The notes: generated from the letters alone by a model not told the origin. 52,336 nucleotides of DNA from Chiua virens (GCA_019787685.1 JAHNUO010000075.1:1-52336); one strand, 5' to 3'; shown: positions 36,024 to 48,497, counted from the stretch's first letter. Made by a program: numbers and translations.

Positions 36024-39000
36024 ATGACCGATTCCCTTCCACCACGTCTACTCATACCCAATGGCGACGTAAGGCAGTTACCCAGCCCAATTCCTCGGTC
36101 TCTCGTTCCTCCTGTTCGTCCAAAGCGATCCAGTTTTACAAATTTCTTTGCCTTCAGCTCCAAGAGAAGGTCATCCCAAGGTCCTCCAATCCACCAACCA
36201 GATCTTCTCGCCCCTCCTCAGTCTGTCTCCGTGCCTGATGGTAGTCAATCAGAAGCCCATCTCGTCAACCCGTCTTCCATTCCCTCGCCACTCCTCGCTG
36301 ACGAAGAGGAGTATTATTATTCCTACTATGCTTCCTTGACTCCTACCTTCCCTCCCCATCCTGCCTCTCCCCATCCAGATTCAACCAACGTTTCCCTCAC
36401 CAGGAGGCTCTCTGCACGACAACAGGATATCGCTGGAAACACGGATTTAGACTCGTCGCATTCTTCTCCAGTTGCCTCCCGTTCGCCGCATACCCAAATG
36501 CAGCATCCTTATGTATATTCTTCTCCTCTTTATTCGAAATCTTATTCGAAAATCATCGTCACAGCCCCGACTCTGCGCCATGCTACCTCTCAGCCACTTC
36601 AGCCTCGTTCTCCAACTTCCCACACCGATATCGGCAGCGGCATACGGGCACCCCATCTAGGCCACGAACTATCCAGCAGTAAGCAGCCTCTAAAGACGTC
36701 TATGTCTACCCCCAACTTGGCTTCCGGGGCAGCTTCAGTTCGTCCTAGATCGTTCATCAGAAAGAGGCCTCCAACACGGCCAAAGGGTCAGGAGCGTTGG
36801 TTATCCGCTGAAACCTGGTGGGATGCACTGTTCTCTCCCTCTCCCCGTTTCAAGGTCAAGCAGGCGCCGCGTCCACATACGGCTTCCGGCAGAATTGTGC
36901 GTGATGTGAGGACACCTGTTGGAGTTGAGTCAAGCAGGACCTTGGGATCCACCACAGTTTCTTCTCTGCCAACTGCACGCCCTCGCGCAGTGTCTATTTC
37001 CTCTGTGGCATCGAACGTCAGACCCACACCTCCTGGGCTCACAAGATCGCGGTCCGCGGCCGATCTAATAGGCCAACCATCTACATCTGCCATCCCGCGC
37101 GCTGTATTCGAACCTGCATTAGAAACGCTAGTGGACGTACCGACACCACCGCCCGACCAGGCTCCGGGAAGCGACGCTGAGGCCCCTACATCTGATCCTT
37201 TTCTCTCATTAGATCAGTACGTCTTTTGTTTCTCGTGTCTTATTCCTATCTACTAAGAATGATGGATACAGGGTTCTTGATGAAGGGGAGGCCTTTGAGC
37301 AACAGCGAGCTGAGTGGAAACGACAAGCCGCCAGGTCCCTTGGAAACAAACATACCCGTTCATTCTCGCGCGCCCGTTCCAAGTCTCTCGGCGAGAAGCA
37401 AACTCATGGGCACCTCCCTTCGGAAAGTCACAAGTCACAGTTTAATCTCGAATTCCTTGCCGCTCGTACATTACTTGGAAGCCAAAGCACCATGCCAACC
37501 GTACACGTCACCAAACCAAGCAATTCGTCATCCCACTCTAAAGCATATTCACACTCGCATTCACATTCTGCGTACTCTTTTAATCGCGCGTCTCATTCAC
37601 ATGCACACTCTCATTCGCATTCACATTCTCTGACTACCTCTAATTCTTCCAAATCATCTCGAAATTACCCGCATCGTGGTCACTCCAGGAATGGATCGTG
37701 GAGTAGAACGGCGTTCTTGAAAGCAGGTGCTCTCTGCGGAATCGTCCAAGGCGAGTCTTATAGTGGGGAAGAGGACGAACAGGTTCCATCGTCCTCCAGA
37801 GTCGACATACAAGGCACGGTCCATGTCGGTGTAACCAATGCCGAGGGTGTACAAGACGCGGCAAAGACCTCTCCAACCCCTCCGATCGGTGAAGTCGGTA
37901 TTGCTGTTACCTCTTTGACACCATCCGAGGCTCGCTTCGACTTCAGTATGCCAGGTCATCCCTATGTGTCCGCACCACAACACGAGGAAGCTGATCAGCA
38001 AAATCGCTGGTCGTCCAAGTATACGACCAAATCCTCGGAGTATGCAGGACCGCATCCATCGGCAATCGATTCCAACTTACCTCAACTTGGTGTCGCGAGC
38101 AATGTCAGCTTGAGACACCGGCTACCGCCGCGCCCAGCCATTCATCCGCCGATAACTCCTATCGCCCATCCCTACCAGTCTGCGTCGGGAAAACTTGAGC
38201 AAGCAGGCAGCATGAGAAGTGACACTACTGCGTCGAAGGTAGATGAAGGGTGTGTGGCCACGGAACAGGGTACAGAGCGCGCGGGCTATCCCCATCTTTC
38301 CCTCAGTCATGCCGATTTTGAGCAATACGGCGTTGGAGAGGCTCTTGTATATGCGTCCCTTCCGCGGCCAGCTTCGGAGGCCAAGAGAACCGACGTAGAA
38401 AATAACTCTCTGCCTGCGTCCGAATCACTACCTGAGGCACAGCCCCCTTCCCCAGAAACCGTTGCTCAACCAACCGAGGAATTGGATACCTCTTCGCTGG
38501 CGATGAACAGTCCCCCGTCTGTGACTAACTCGACCATTCAGATGGTTATGTCCGCGTTCGATAATCCCGACGACCTGGACGAGTTCCAGGACCTCTTTTA
38601 CAGGCCTTCTGACCAGGATCCTAGTATACCCGTCGGCCAGATGTCACCTAACGTGCATGGCTCAGAAGCCAGCAGCCCGCTCAGTTACCTTGTCCGTAAA
38701 CTGAGTGAGGAAGTCCAAAGCCTGCGAGATCCCTCAAGGACACCTTCCGATCCGATGCTTTTGCGGAGGAGCGAATCACATGATTACCCTTCGAGCGAGA
38801 GCGGGACCAAGTTTGTGTTCTCAGACCTAGCCCGGACATCATCTCCTCCGCCGATGGAATCGTCTTCGCTCATGCATTTACCCAGTCCAAAGGGGAGCGA
38901 ATCCACTTCGCAGCCTGTCATGATTATCTCAGAAGACTTTGGTTCGTCTTATACGACGTCTGGGTTAGATACGTCGTTGGGAGATCCCGAGAACGACACC

Positions 39001-39595
39001 TTTGGTAAGGGTGCTTCGTCTATTAGATGTGTAGCTGTGCTGACACACTGCATATGACATAGGATATCCCATCAAGCGCGGTCAGCTCGAAGTTGCCATC
39101 GCACCCTCCCCCATTCAGTCTCCGAGTCGCTTGTCAACCCACCTCTCTATTCAGGAGGAGGATTTCGCGGAAGACGACACTGCGTTTCTGAGCCCTGTGA
39201 CGAAACGATATGGGCTATCCTCGCCGACCGATATTGTGCGATCGAGCTATATGACGACATCCGATTTGTCGCAAATGTCGGAGCTCTCCGACTTCCCACT
39301 TCCACCCAGCGTGAGGCCTGCTGGACAATTTGGACGCATGTCAACTTTGCAAACATACTTGGAAGCGTCATCTTCGTCCTCGTTCGAGTCTCAAAGTCAT
39401 GGTCAGCGTGAGGACGGGCCCGAAAACGAGCAGACGGATAATCATACGGAGATTAGGATGGAGGGAGGGCCTTCTGCCGATGTTCTGGAGGCACTGCGTG
39501 TCCTAAGGGCTACACCGCGGGTGACGAGCTACCAAAGTGATCAGACGTTTGGTGGGAGTGACGACATGGAGCCACTGCATCAAGCAGGTCCTTGA
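36024..39595 (+). CDS. Large Ser/Pro-rich protein of unknown function with a His-Ser repeat
   Basis: Three exons (36024-37216, 37272-39004, 39063-39595) with GT-AG introns of 55 and 58 bp give 1152 residues if the ATG at 36024 is used. The frame is open back to 35619, so the start may lie upstream. Composition is dominated by Ser, Pro and Thr with short charged patches; there is no signal peptide, membrane helix or catalytic motif. A basic segment PKRSSFTNFFAFSSKRRSS near the start and SRARSKSLGEK at the second exon resemble phosphorylation-rich disordered proteins. Residues encoded near 37546-37635 form a His-Ser repeat. The last exon holds the most structured-looking part (TYLEASSSSSFES, then acidic). 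Such proteins are often polarity or signalling scaffolds, but I make no assignment. Confidence 0.7.
37546..37635 (+). repeat. His-Ser dipeptide repeat
   Basis: CAYTCN codons alternate in two blocks, YSHSHSHSAYSF and SHSHAHSHSHSHS. Codons are mixed (cac/cat, tcg/tct/tca), so the protein pattern is kept although the DNA is not a perfect repeat. Confidence 0.85.
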
Positions 39596-40447
39596 TCGCG
39601 ACGCCTTGTTCCTCGCCGAGGCTTCTCGTCTCCTCGGGTTTCTTATTTTCGCTCTCTGTTTCTCTCGTTCTTATCTTGATTTTGAGTGCTTACGATATTG
39701 ACTCCGTGCACAGTCCACTTTTTTGGTTTGGAAAGGATATCAAATCGAGTAGTAGAAATAGCTGTTCATCGTCGTTCATCCGTATAGCATACCGTGCATC
39801 ATGCGTCCTCTTTTTTCTCGACACACCGACCTTGCGACACCCCCGCCTCCCTATTTTCTCGTTCCGCGCCTTTCGTCTTTCCAGAGCTGTGTCTGCTTAT
39901 TTCCTTGTTTCGCTGTTTTTTCGTGTTTTCTTTTTCACTTGGTTCCATTATTGCGATTCCCGCCCTAGTGTATCTCTTCCCGCTCATCCGTTACATGTCT
40001 CCTCTGGACGCACTTGCGTAATCCGATTTAAATCTGCCGTATGTACACCAAACAGACAAGTTGCGATTTGTCCGGCCATCTCAGTCGCAGTGTCATGAAT
40101 GATGCGACGACAAGTACATATAAGTGTGTATATAATTGGCCCTGCGCGAAGGGATCGATACGTAGATCGAGGGCGGAGCGGCGTGTCACTGGCATGTACA
40201 GTGTGCGAGGGCGGTGTGAGGTGGAGGGAATTAAAATGCGGCGCGGAACTTGCGCGGAATCCAGAACGCCTCCGATTCGATCGTGTCGGTTGGGAAATTG
40301 TACTTCAACAAGCGGATGATGAATAACAGTGATTTGAACTTTCTCGTTACATACAAACGGCATGCAAACACCCCCCATGGACCACAAAAATTTGGACTCG
40401 AGGACACCAATCGAAGGTGGAGATACTCATACATTCAAGCAAGAAGG
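39596..40447. other. Convergent intergenic region
   Basis: Lies between the stop of the Ser-rich gene (plus) and the stop of the P450 (minus). The T-rich first half (39600-40000) gives a hydrophobic-looking frame that is more likely 3' untranslated sequence. No gene recognised. Confidence 0.5.
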
Positions 40448-42685
40448 TCATTCCCGCCGGGACAGCTTCACGCGTGGGTTTAAAGGCGTCAATGTGATAC
40501 CACTCGTCCACGTCAACAACGCCTCTTTCTGCTCCTCGAGAGACTTTTTCGCGAGATCATCTGGAACGAGTACCTGGTACCGGCGCATGACGCTCGCCAC
40601 AATACCCATCATCTCGACAAACGCAAATCGCTGACCGATGCATGCCCTCGCACCGCCCGAGAACGGCAAATCTAGCGAGTACACGTGAATTCAGGCCATA
40701 CGCTGGCCATACGAGCATGACTTACAGGCATCTCTCGGCCACTGATAGGATTCCGTATCAAGGAAGCGTTCCGGTTTAAACTCGGCGGCGTCTTCTCCCC
40801 AATAGAGCGCTGCGAAACGAGATGGGATCAGCCCGGGCTCGACGACGTCCCTGGACGACGGAACGACGCACGGTTCATGTGCAACCCCCATGTTTCGATG
40901 ACGACGACACTCCCTGCAGGGGCAACGATCGAATCCTTGCCAGTTTCGACAGAGGGCTTCGCCTTCGATCCAGGGGAAAAGTAAGTCGTAGGCAGCACCG
41001 TGTCCGTATGCACATTCTTTACTAAACGAGGCGCCGTAGGGACCACGCGAAGCGATTCGCGAATGCATGCCGCAGTATACTCCTACACAACTTGTCAGAC
41101 CTTGTGGACAAGACGATAGAGGATATCTCACAAGGTTGTCCAGGGACCCTTTGTGGTTCTGGCAGTTATCCGGTGAGAGATATTATTCAGAAAGTAGAGG
41201 GGTAAAGGCATACCGCCATCAATTGTGTGATAGGTACATCTGCTGGCAATGCGCGGCAGACTTCTTCGTACACCTTCTGCTGAACGTCCGGGTGGAGGGC
41301 TAATAATACAAACACGAAGCATAGTGTATGAGCAGAGGTCTCTGCAGAGAAATCTCAGCTTCGCATTCTCAGCTCAGGACATGAGACACCAACCATGTCC
41401 TGCAAAAAGTAAAATCTAAGGACAAAGGGTTAGAGCAATGCGAATAAAATCCCAACTGTTTACTCACAAATATGTCGGCAAAGAGTTCTTCTTCGGTGAG
41501 TCTGTTGAGGTCCACATCCTGATCCATGTTGGCCTCAACGAGGTTGCGTAACAATGCTGCTCTCGAATCGCCAATGTGCTTGCCGGACACGATGTCAGCA
41601 CGAGCGGATGCTACAAGGTCGCCCATGTGGGCTCGTATATCATCGAATGCAACCCGAGTGAACAGCGCGCGGGAGGAAAGGTAAGGCACTTTGACCAGCG
41701 ACGATAGCTTGTAAAACCATTCTGGAATCAAAGCTTTGAAAAGGACGTTCTCAACAGAACCGAACAGTGCGGATCGAAAGGTGAGTTTGCGACCGGGACC
41801 CAGTTCTTCCGCAGAATCTGTGCTCCAGGGGATCCGTATACCAAAGCTTGCAGCCACAATGACACAAAATGTTGCCTGAAACCGATCTAAACTCAGAGGA
41901 GACCAGACGTCGTGATGTATTTTCGTACCGTCGTCATCGGCTCCACTAGATCCAGAGTAATATCCGAGTCGGGACCCGCAGCGTCAAGTTCTCCAAACCA
42001 TTCGGTCATCACTCGTAGCGCTTCTGACCAGACCAGTGCGACGTTGGCCTTGGAATATCGATTTAGTAGGCTTATTATGATACTGTAGTAAAAAGAACGA
42101 CATGCCTCGTTGAAAGCAGACATGACGACGGAACGGTGGCGCTTCCATTCAGACTCGTCTGTACTAACAATATTTGGGCCGAAAACGTTGAGTACCTCGT
42201 ATGTTTCGACGTCCTTTTGGAATGCGTTTCTATCCAAAGTGATAGTTTTGATCGCTTCGGAGTCTGCAGTCCAAACAAATTGCTGAGCGGTCGAGATTCT
42301 GACGGATGTAAACGTCGTGCTTCCGAATTTCTCGAATACTGTCGAGGTATATTTTGCATCGATAATAGAGTGGGATAAGAGGACATACGAGAGAACTTGG
42401 CTCCTTTGTAACCGGTCATACCAGGTCTGGGAAATGTGGTCCCTAGCATGAGGGACATGGCTCCCAAAGGGTTGAGCCATATCACTTCGCCTCCTGGGTA
42501 ATCCCTACGTAGAGATGAAAATTTGCTTTCTTTGGTACCGGCAGGACGTACTACGGGACGTACTTTATTCTTGAAAAGGCTCTTTGCACTTCCAGTGCTT
42601 TGTCTAGTATGAACTTGACGACTGTCAGAGCGATACCAGCCACAATGGCCCAACAGAACATTGTGATCGACAAAGAGACACCCAT
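40448..42685 (-). CDS. Cytochrome P450 monooxygenase (paralogue 1)
   Basis: Eleven exons (42685-42564, 42504-42389, 42338-42106, 42048-41929, 41875-41468, 41415-41394, 41341-41214, 41158-41132, 41082-40872, 40809-40726, 40671-40448) give 564 residues. The N-terminal anchor is SITMFCWAIVAGIALTVV, so the enzyme should sit on the ER membrane and use P450 reductase. Motifs are WKRHRSVVMSAFNE (helix C region), AGHET of helix I, ESLR of helix K, PERF and the heme loop FSGGARACIG with Cys501. It is a microsomal fungal P450 of unknown substrate. Intron 3 (42105-42049) has a GC donor. Sizes of exons 6-11 are identical to those of the plus-strand paralogue at 46283-48497. An inverted repeat at 42912-42933 lies upstream. 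Confidence 0.93.
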
Positions 42686-42911
42686 TCTTGCCACGTCAAG
42701 CAGGTTCTCAGTGTGCCACTATTTGAGCACATGGAACGCCGAGCATCGTGGTTTTTGATAGCCCCCGGATTCTATCGCGCTCCGCCGCTCCCATGGCATT
42801 AGTGCCGCTTTATCAATGCGGGGGGTATAGTCGACATTCCGAATCAGACTAGACTTCGATCAGTACTAGTGTCGCTTACCGAATGCCTCACGCATGGCGA
42901 GGAACCGGATT

Positions 42912-42933
42912 CGCACGGAACGATATCCGTGCG
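42912..42933. promoter_or_regulatory. Perfect inverted repeat with CGG-N8-CCG core upstream of P450-1
   Basis: CGCACGGA and TCCGTGCG, 8-bp arms with a 6-bp spacer, lie about 230 bp upstream of the P450 start. The CGG...CCG symmetry is that of Zn2Cys6 (Gal4-type) dimer sites. A related repeat lies in front of the second P450 and the protease. Confidence 0.45.
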
Positions 42934-43798
42934 GTGCCGCAAACTGCCGATCAAGTGCAGCTCGGGACCCGAAAGGACCCGACGTGGTCCCTGAGCCTCG
43001 GGGCTGATCTTCCTCGAGATAAGTAATCTCTCAGGCTTTACTTCCCACCCACCCACACCCAACTAGCAACCATATTCCACTGGGTGGCGCAGTCCGCAGT
43101 CCGACTGGTCCTGCACCGGTTCTGTGGCTACTGCCCACTCCGTATGGCAGCGGTGTGGAAGTTTCCTAAACGGCCTTGGAAGGGAGGCAGTCGAGGTAGC
43201 GGTAGCCCCTGATGAGAGCTTTCGCAGGCTCGAAACCGCCTTTGCCTGTTCCTGTGCGTACTGTATCCCACTTGGAGTCCGGCCCTGATCCTGGGAGAGG
43301 GGCGCCCGACGACACTGGTCCGAGAGCCACTCCCTTGCACACTGACTATGAAAACATAAGTTGATTCACCGACTGTGTGAGGTGACTCGCCTGGATTATA
43401 TGACCAAGGAGTCTGGGGTTCACTGTCACTTATTAGTGTGAATCAATTTCGTATGGCCATATGCCAGAGAACTGACAGCGATCACCAGTGTCACTGCATC
43501 CGGGTCAGTAGTAAATCGATAACCATTGAAGCTACTAATCATCCGGACTTGAAACCCCTACTGGCAATTTCCAGCGAGAGACGCCAAACAGATCGTTGTC
43601 TGTTTGTCATAACTCGGATGCTTTCTTGTCGGGATCACGATAACATGCATTCACATTTCGTACCCAGCACCTACGCGTAGAAACAGCGATGCGGCCAGAC
43701 ATTTTCCCCCTTGTTTCACATCGGTCCTTCTCTCTGAGATCAGATTCCGTCGATGCCGCAGTACCCGCCTGCAACAGAGGTCCAATACCACCGTACCC
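42934..43798. other. Intergenic, no gene recognised
   Basis: GC-rich stretch (43080-43340) with short frames only. It lies between the P450-1 promoter side and the protease stop codon. Confidence 0.45.
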
Positions 43799-45393
43799 TC
43801 AATCTGACGACGGCGGTTCCAGCCGACCGCCACCATCGGTCGTCCCGTCCGTGTGGAGTTTTCGCAGGTCAAACAGCGGGGCTTGCGCCTTCAGCGACTC
43901 CTTTCGGCTGTTCTCAAAGTCGGCGTACACTTGATCGCGGTTGGTACGTGAAAGGAGCTGGATGGAGGCGCCCTTGGCGTCTGCATTGGCATCCCCGTGC
44001 GTCGTCGATCCGTTTGCAAAATTGAAGCTGCCAACACGAGGGGGTGAGCAAACGGCGTTGAGTACGGGGCGGGAGACGCACACAGAGTAGACGTTGCGCA
44101 TGAAAATGTCCCCGAGCAAAAAGTCCAGTTCGTGTTCGGTTTGCTTGTTGAGCGGGGGACGGAACGCGTTGACGCAGACGGTGTATTGATCTTTTTGGTC
44201 AGTCACCCTCACCGGAGAGCTCAATTCCATGGGGTTGATCGGGTACGTGGCGCCTCTATCATCCGCACAGTGGGGTCGTAATCGATAGAATAAAGGGGGG
44301 AGACGCACGTAAAGGAAAACGAGAGGTTGACCTGTTCCAGACAGGGCACGAACCACGTATCTTGATTGCTTGTCTGGACGTGCACTGATCCGCTGAACTG
44401 GCTGTAAATCGCATCGACGGCGTCGCTCGGGATGTACGCTAGACTTGTCCCGCTATCGATGAGTGTGATTGCCTGGTCCTTTTTCGTCCCCTTGACCCCC
44501 GATTTGAGCGGGAAGCGTTTTCCGTTAATCGTCATGGCCTCCATCGCGACCGTCCAGCGGGATGCGGATGTCGGCGCGACGGGAATCTTGGGCATGTATG
44601 TGATATTGCTGTAATGGGGGTCGTATTCGCCAATAGTGAGAAAACCGCCCGCGGTCTCTTCCCCGCCGTCCGACCGCTCGAGCGCCAGGCCAAGGAAATG
44701 AGGGGTTGAGGGGTGCTGCGTGAAGATGTTCGCCATGACAGATTGGGCCGACGCGTCCTTGGTCGTGCGCTCCAGGGCAGAAAGGCCGTTGAGTCCGAGC
44801 CCGAGGATACCTTCGGAGCCTTGATCCTCGGTCTTTAAGACGCTGAGAAAGGCTTGGTTGTCCACTTGATAGCCGCCAAACGACACGGGTGCGTATTCGA
44901 TCTTCCCAAGCGCAGAGCCGATGCCATATGTCAGGTTCACAGTCGTATTTGTCGAACGGTTCAACTTGGGCTTTTGGTTTCCAGAAATCCAGAGATCGCT
45001 CGAGCCAGTGTCGATGATGAGGGTAAAATCTGACAAGGAACTGAGCCAGCCGCAGGATGAAAAGAGATGGCACATACCAAAGCCACCGACGTTCACCTTT
45101 CCGGCGTACTTCAAGTTTATGGGTAGAGAATGGCGGCCATGGGAGAGGGTGGAAGCAAGACGACGTACCTGCATGTTGGAGTCATTCTCCAAAGTATGGT
45201 TATCGGATGATCCCTTGTTAGCATTGGGTGTCGCTTTTGCTGCAAACGAAAAGCCTCTGAACGCAGTAGTGGGGCCCGCGGTCACGGTCACGGTATCGTT
45301 GGAAAGAACGGATGCGTTGCTTGCCAGAAGCACGCCAGAGGAGAAAACGAGAAGAGTAGGCAAATACATTGCAGATTTGCAGAGGGTGACCAT
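43799..45393 (-). CDS. Secreted aspartic protease, family A1
   Basis: Five exons (45393-45169, 45108-45078, 45029-44309, 44255-44082, 44027-43799) give 459 residues. The N-terminus holds a hydrophobic signal sequence, MYLPTLLVFSSGVLLASNAS; translation may start at the second Met (45369) because a TATA-like sequence sits at 45402-45409, too close to the first. Catalytic Asp92 is in DTGSS and Asp277 in DSGTS, as in pepsin-type enzymes. The flap strand region reads NLTYGIGSALG, and LLGDIFMRNVYSVF closes the second lobe. Several N-x-S/T sites suggest glycosylation. The propeptide is short and the protein ends in a 60-residue hydrophilic tail (GGGRLEPPSSD). It should act outside the cell or in the vacuole. 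It lies between two inverted P450 paralogues. Confidence 0.92.
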
Positions 45394-45601
45394 AGACGAA
45401 ATTTATATACTTCCTGCCACCCACGGATCTGTTCAAAACGCGACCGCATTTTGGTTTGGGCTGTCGACAAATTTAGATGACTTACTGGCTGATATAACAC
45501 ATTGCAAAAACTTGATAGATTTTGGATGGTAAACTGGGACTTCGAACTAAGTACCGTACGGTAAATTATAAGAGCCTGTACCACAAGCGACACGCCATTG
45601 T

Positions 45602-45625
45602 CACACGGTCATTCAAATCCGTGTG
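45602..45625. promoter_or_regulatory. Inverted repeat CACACGG-N10-CCGTGTG
   Basis: Perfect 7-bp arms lie between the protease start (about 210 bp away) and the divergent P450-2 start (about 660 bp away). The half-site resembles the one upstream of P450-1 (GCACGG/CCGTGC), so a shared zinc-cluster regulator is possible. Confidence 0.4.
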
Positions 45626-45751
45626 TTGAAACGTTGATGTTTCGCTGTCTAATGCACGATCCACCGAAGGTTGTAGGCAAGCAACCACACGAGTGCTAGT
45701 GAGTACCTGGGTAGTGCTACCTGAGCCGACCCGGACGGATTTTAATTTCCA

Positions 45752-45783
45752 GTGCCACTGATATCAGCCACAGTCAGTGGCAC
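45752..45783. repeat. Inverted repeat GTGCCACTG-N14-CAGTGGCAC
   Basis: Perfect 9-bp arms in the protease/P450-2 intergenic region. It may be an operator or a small hairpin; nothing decides. Confidence 0.6.
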
Positions 45784-46282
45784 ATCAGACACACATTGAC
45801 CGTGACAGTCACTGCTTCGTGAATTTAGAACGACCTACAGGTATTACGGTACATAGCCTTGGACTGACATCTGTTAGGGTTACATACAGTCTTATCATGA
45901 TCAGTGGTGTTCTGATCCTGAACTCTCGCCAGTTCTGGGCGCTGGTTCCTCTGTGCACACTGATCTGCAAAATATCGCACGTCCTCACTCAAGCCTAACT
46001 GTCCACCACCTTCATGAATTTGTGTAAGTATATAACAATAAATTCAAGGTCGAACGAGCTCAATCCACGCACAAATGGTTGAGATATCTTGGTCACGCAT
46101 TGTAATCGATTGGATTCAACTTTTCCTTCAATGTCCGACAGATGCGCTTGATACTTTGTATTAAGTAATAACCTTATTTATTAATCCATATGTATTAATT
46201 AGTGATGGCGCGGCCGGGCCAGCATTGCCAGTGTCGTCTGTTTTATACGGACGCTCATATTCTCTTGCTAGTCACGGTCTGC

Positions 46283-48497
46283 ATGAGTGTGTCCACGTCA
46301 ATTTTCCGTTGGGCCACAGCTGGCATCGCTCTGGTCGCCTTCAAAGTCATCGTTGACAAAGTTCTCTCAGTGCAGAAAGCGTTTGCGAGGATAAAGTACG
46401 TTTTGCAGGATCCCTTCTAAGTGCTTCAGGGACAGCAGCTTAGCCTGCTCGTCGATAGGGATTATCCTGGCCGCCAAGTGATATGGCTCAAACCTTTCGG
46501 CGCCCTGTCCCTTATGCTTGGGACCCGATTCCCGATTCCTGGCATGGTCGGTAACCACACGGCGAAATTCTCAAGTATGTCCTCTTATTTCTCTGCACTG
46601 CATCGTCATCTACTATATACATAGCATACCAGAAATTCGGAGCAACATCCTTGGCAACTGTCTGGATTTCGACAGCTCGGCAGATCTTCTGGACCGCAGA
46701 CTCCGAGGCTATCAAACTAATTACTTCAGATCGACACACCTTCCAAAAGGATGTGGTGACCTACGAGCTTATCAACATTTATGGTCAAAATGTCATTAGT
46801 ACAGAGGGTTCGGACTGGAAGCGCCATCGCTCTGTCGTCATGTCCGCCTTCAACGAGGCAGGTCATGTTTTCACACACACTTATGATTGTGTCTCTCATG
46901 GTATTCCAAGGCGAACGTCGCACTGGTCTGGTCAGAGGCGCTGAAAGTGATGACCGAATGGTTTGAGGAACTCGACGCCGTCGGTCCTGATACCACTATA
47001 GATTTAGTGCTCCCGTTGGCGAGGGTGCGAATCGTATCTTAAAATCCGACCAGCTTTGAGCTAATTGTGGTTTCAGGCAACACTTTGCATCATCGTTTCC
47101 GCAGGTTTCGGTGAACGGATGTCCTGGAACGCAGATACAGTGGAAGAACTACCTCCTGGTCGCAAGCTTACCTTTCGATCTGCGGTTCTCGGTTCCGTCG
47201 AGAACATCATTTTCAGAGCTTTAACCCCAGGATGGTTCTACCAGCTATCGTCACTAATCAAAGTACCTTATCTTTCCGAGCGCGCACTCTTCACTCGGCT
47301 TGCGTTCGACGATCTACGCTCCCATATGGTCGACCTTGTAGCGTCCGCCCGCGCTGATATCATGTCTGGGGGGCCTGCAGCTTCACGCATATCATTGCTA
47401 CGAAACCTCGTCGAAGCCAACATGAACCAGGACGGGGACTCGAAAAGACTGACTGAAGGGGAACTCTTCTCCAACATATTCGTGAGTGTGTATCTGGGAT
47501 TGAGTCTCTTGCACTGCTCAATCATTCCTTTGTCCTCAGGCTTTCCTTCTTGCAGGACATGGTTAGTGTATCATGTTCTGAGACGAGGACGATGATTTGA
47601 AATTGATTTCTGGTTGCAGAAACCTCTGCTCATACTCTTTGCTTCGCATTTGTGTTATTGGCACTCTATCCGGATGTTCAACAGAAATTGTATGAAGAAG
47701 TCTCTCGGGTATGGCCAGGAGATGTGCCTGTCGCACAAGTAATGGCAGTGAGATTGTATCTCTCTATTTTTGCACTCATTTCTAACTAGAATTTCAGAAC
47801 CATAAAGGATACATGGACAAGCTCGTGAGATTGTCTTTGTCTCCCATTGACCACAGACTGACGGATTAAAAAGGAATATACTAGCGCATGTATTCGCGAA
47901 ACGCTTCGTGTGTTCCCTGTGGTATCTCGTATTCCGAAGAACGTACATGCAGATATGGTTCTCCCCTCAACTTATTTTACCCCTGGATCAAAGGAAAACC
48001 CATCTAATGAAACTGGAAAATGCGCAGTCGCTGTGCCTGAAGGGGGTGTTGTGATTATTGACATATGGGCAATGCACATGAACCGTGAGTTACCGTCCAA
48101 GACAGTCATAGTCGTTTCGTAATCCCTGGCGTTGTAGCTTTGTATTGGGGAGAAGACGCCGCAGAGTATAAACCCGAGCGCTTCATCGACACTGAATCTC
48201 ATCAGTGGCCGCGAGATGCATGTAAGTGATGGTCATGCGCAAGGTATCTGTTAGATTCACGAACGCTCCGCAGTTTTACCGTTTTTAGGTGGGCCAAGGT
48301 CATGCATTGGTCAGCGATTCGCATTTGCGGAAATGATCGGTATTCTTGCGAGCATCGTGCGCCGGTACCGGATTCTGGTTCCGGATGACCTCGTGAAAAA
48401 GCCTCTCGAGGAACAGAAAGAGGCTTTGTTGAAATGGGAGACAGGTGTCACGTTGACCCCCTTGAGCCCGCGCGTGAAATTTTCCCGCAGAGAATGA
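46283..48497 (+). CDS. Cytochrome P450 monooxygenase (paralogue 2)
   Basis: Eleven exons (46283-46395, 46459-46574, 46625-46857, 46911-47024, 47077-47481, 47540-47561, 47620-47747, 47798-47824, 47874-48084, 48138-48221, 48274-48497) give 558 residues. It matches paralogue 1 at every exon boundary; exons 2, 3 and 6-11 have equal lengths. Motifs are WKRHRSVVMSAFNE, AGHET across the exon 6/7 junction, ETLR, PERF and the heme loop FLGGPRSCIG with Cys495. The start ATG at 46283 precedes the membrane anchor directly. Intron 3 begins GCAGGT, a GC donor conserved in position with paralogue 1. No lesion was found. Substrate unknown; the neighbouring protease and shared palindromes hint at joint regulation. 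Confidence 0.92.

Noticed and set aside
39592..40098. Hydrophobic open frame after the Ser/Pro-rich gene
   Set aside because: The T-rich sequence directly follows a stop codon and has no ATG-supported conserved protein; it is better read as 3' untranslated DNA.
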